DNA from: Myroides sp.
Lineage (GTDB): Bacteria > Bacteroidota > Bacteroidia > Flavobacteriales > Flavobacteriaceae
DNA length: 5,814 nt
Assembly (NCBI GenBank): GCA_018384465.1
Contig: JAHAYQ010000115.1
Span: 1-5,814 of the forward strand
Direction: 5' to 3'
The notes below the pieces were generated by a model. It worked only from the letters and a program-made list of their open reading frames with translations. It made no database searches and was not told where the DNA came from. The translations under genes were made by a program, and so were the position numbers. Below are positions 5,710 to 5,814 of this stretch, in pieces (within the stretch, counting starts at the first letter, position 1; every line of letters begins with the position of its first letter).

Positions 5710-5814
5710 ATGATATACGTAGTAGAAATGGATGTTAACATCCCAGAATCATGGAGCGAAGATAAATTAGCCGATTACATAAAACGTGAACAAGAAACTT
5801 CACAAAAATGGCAA
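5710..5814 (+). CDS. catC: Muconolactone delta-isomerase (CatC), 5' part only
   Basis: The first 35 codons of a gene that runs off the right edge; family members are about 90-100 residues. The start MIYVVEMDVNIPESWSEDK matches the beginning of CatC, a small ferredoxin-like oligomeric enzyme that moves the double bond of muconolactone to give beta-ketoadipate enol-lactone. The following charged helix (residues 17-35, rich in Lys, Glu and Gln) also fits. The gene starts 3 bp after the catB stop, so the two are almost certainly co-transcribed, and CatC uses the CatB product. The active-site part lies outside the window, so the call rests on the N-terminus plus context. Confidence 0.87.
   Translation, partial: MIYVVEMDVNIPESWSEDKLADYIKREQETSQKWQ

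Noticed and set aside
5475..5741. Minus-strand open frame opposite the end of catB and start of catC
   Set aside because: It crosses two well-supported plus-strand genes and has no recognisable features.

Overview
The window is AT-rich and looks chromosomal. It most likely comes from a member of the Bacteroidota, family Flavobacteriaceae. Three things point there: the deduced proteins; -7 promoter boxes of the Bacteroidota type (TAnnTTTG) with no recognisable Shine-Dalgarno sequences; and a HPPK/deoxynucleoside-kinase fusion of a kind I recall from that phylum. I do not assign a genus. The window holds six genes, two of them cut by the window ends. There are no RNA genes, insertion sequences, CRISPR arrays or gene-free stretches over 300 bases.

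Left half (1-3470), housekeeping. An SppA-type signal peptide peptidase on the minus strand runs off the left edge. It is divergent from a bifunctional folK-deoxynucleoside kinase gene, whose -7 box sits so close to the ATG that the mRNA may be leaderless. That gene converges on a SPOUT (TrmH/SpoU) RNA 2'-O-methyltransferase gene. Their stop codons are only a few bases apart, and both lie in or at the arms of one perfect 14-bp hairpin, which probably serves as a two-way terminator.

Right half (3584-5814), catabolic. An AraC-family regulator is followed, after a 113-bp gap, by catB (muconate cycloisomerase) and, 3 bp later, the start of catC (muconolactone delta-isomerase). These two enzymes carry out consecutive steps of the catechol ortho-cleavage branch of the beta-ketoadipate pathway: cis,cis-muconate to muconolactone to beta-ketoadipate enol-lactone. 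The ring-opening catechol dioxygenase and later steps are not in view and probably lie to the right.

The most interesting point is regulatory. The gap before catB holds two direct copies of AAGT-N3-ATTATC exactly 21 bp apart. They are followed by a perfect TAAATTTG -7 box with no -33 box, because the proximal copy occupies that place. This is the architecture expected of an AraC-type activator site. I infer that the adjacent AraC protein switches on catBC, rather than the LysR-type CatR/CatM known from proteobacteria. No wholly new type of system is evident; the novelty is in regulation and gene arrangement.
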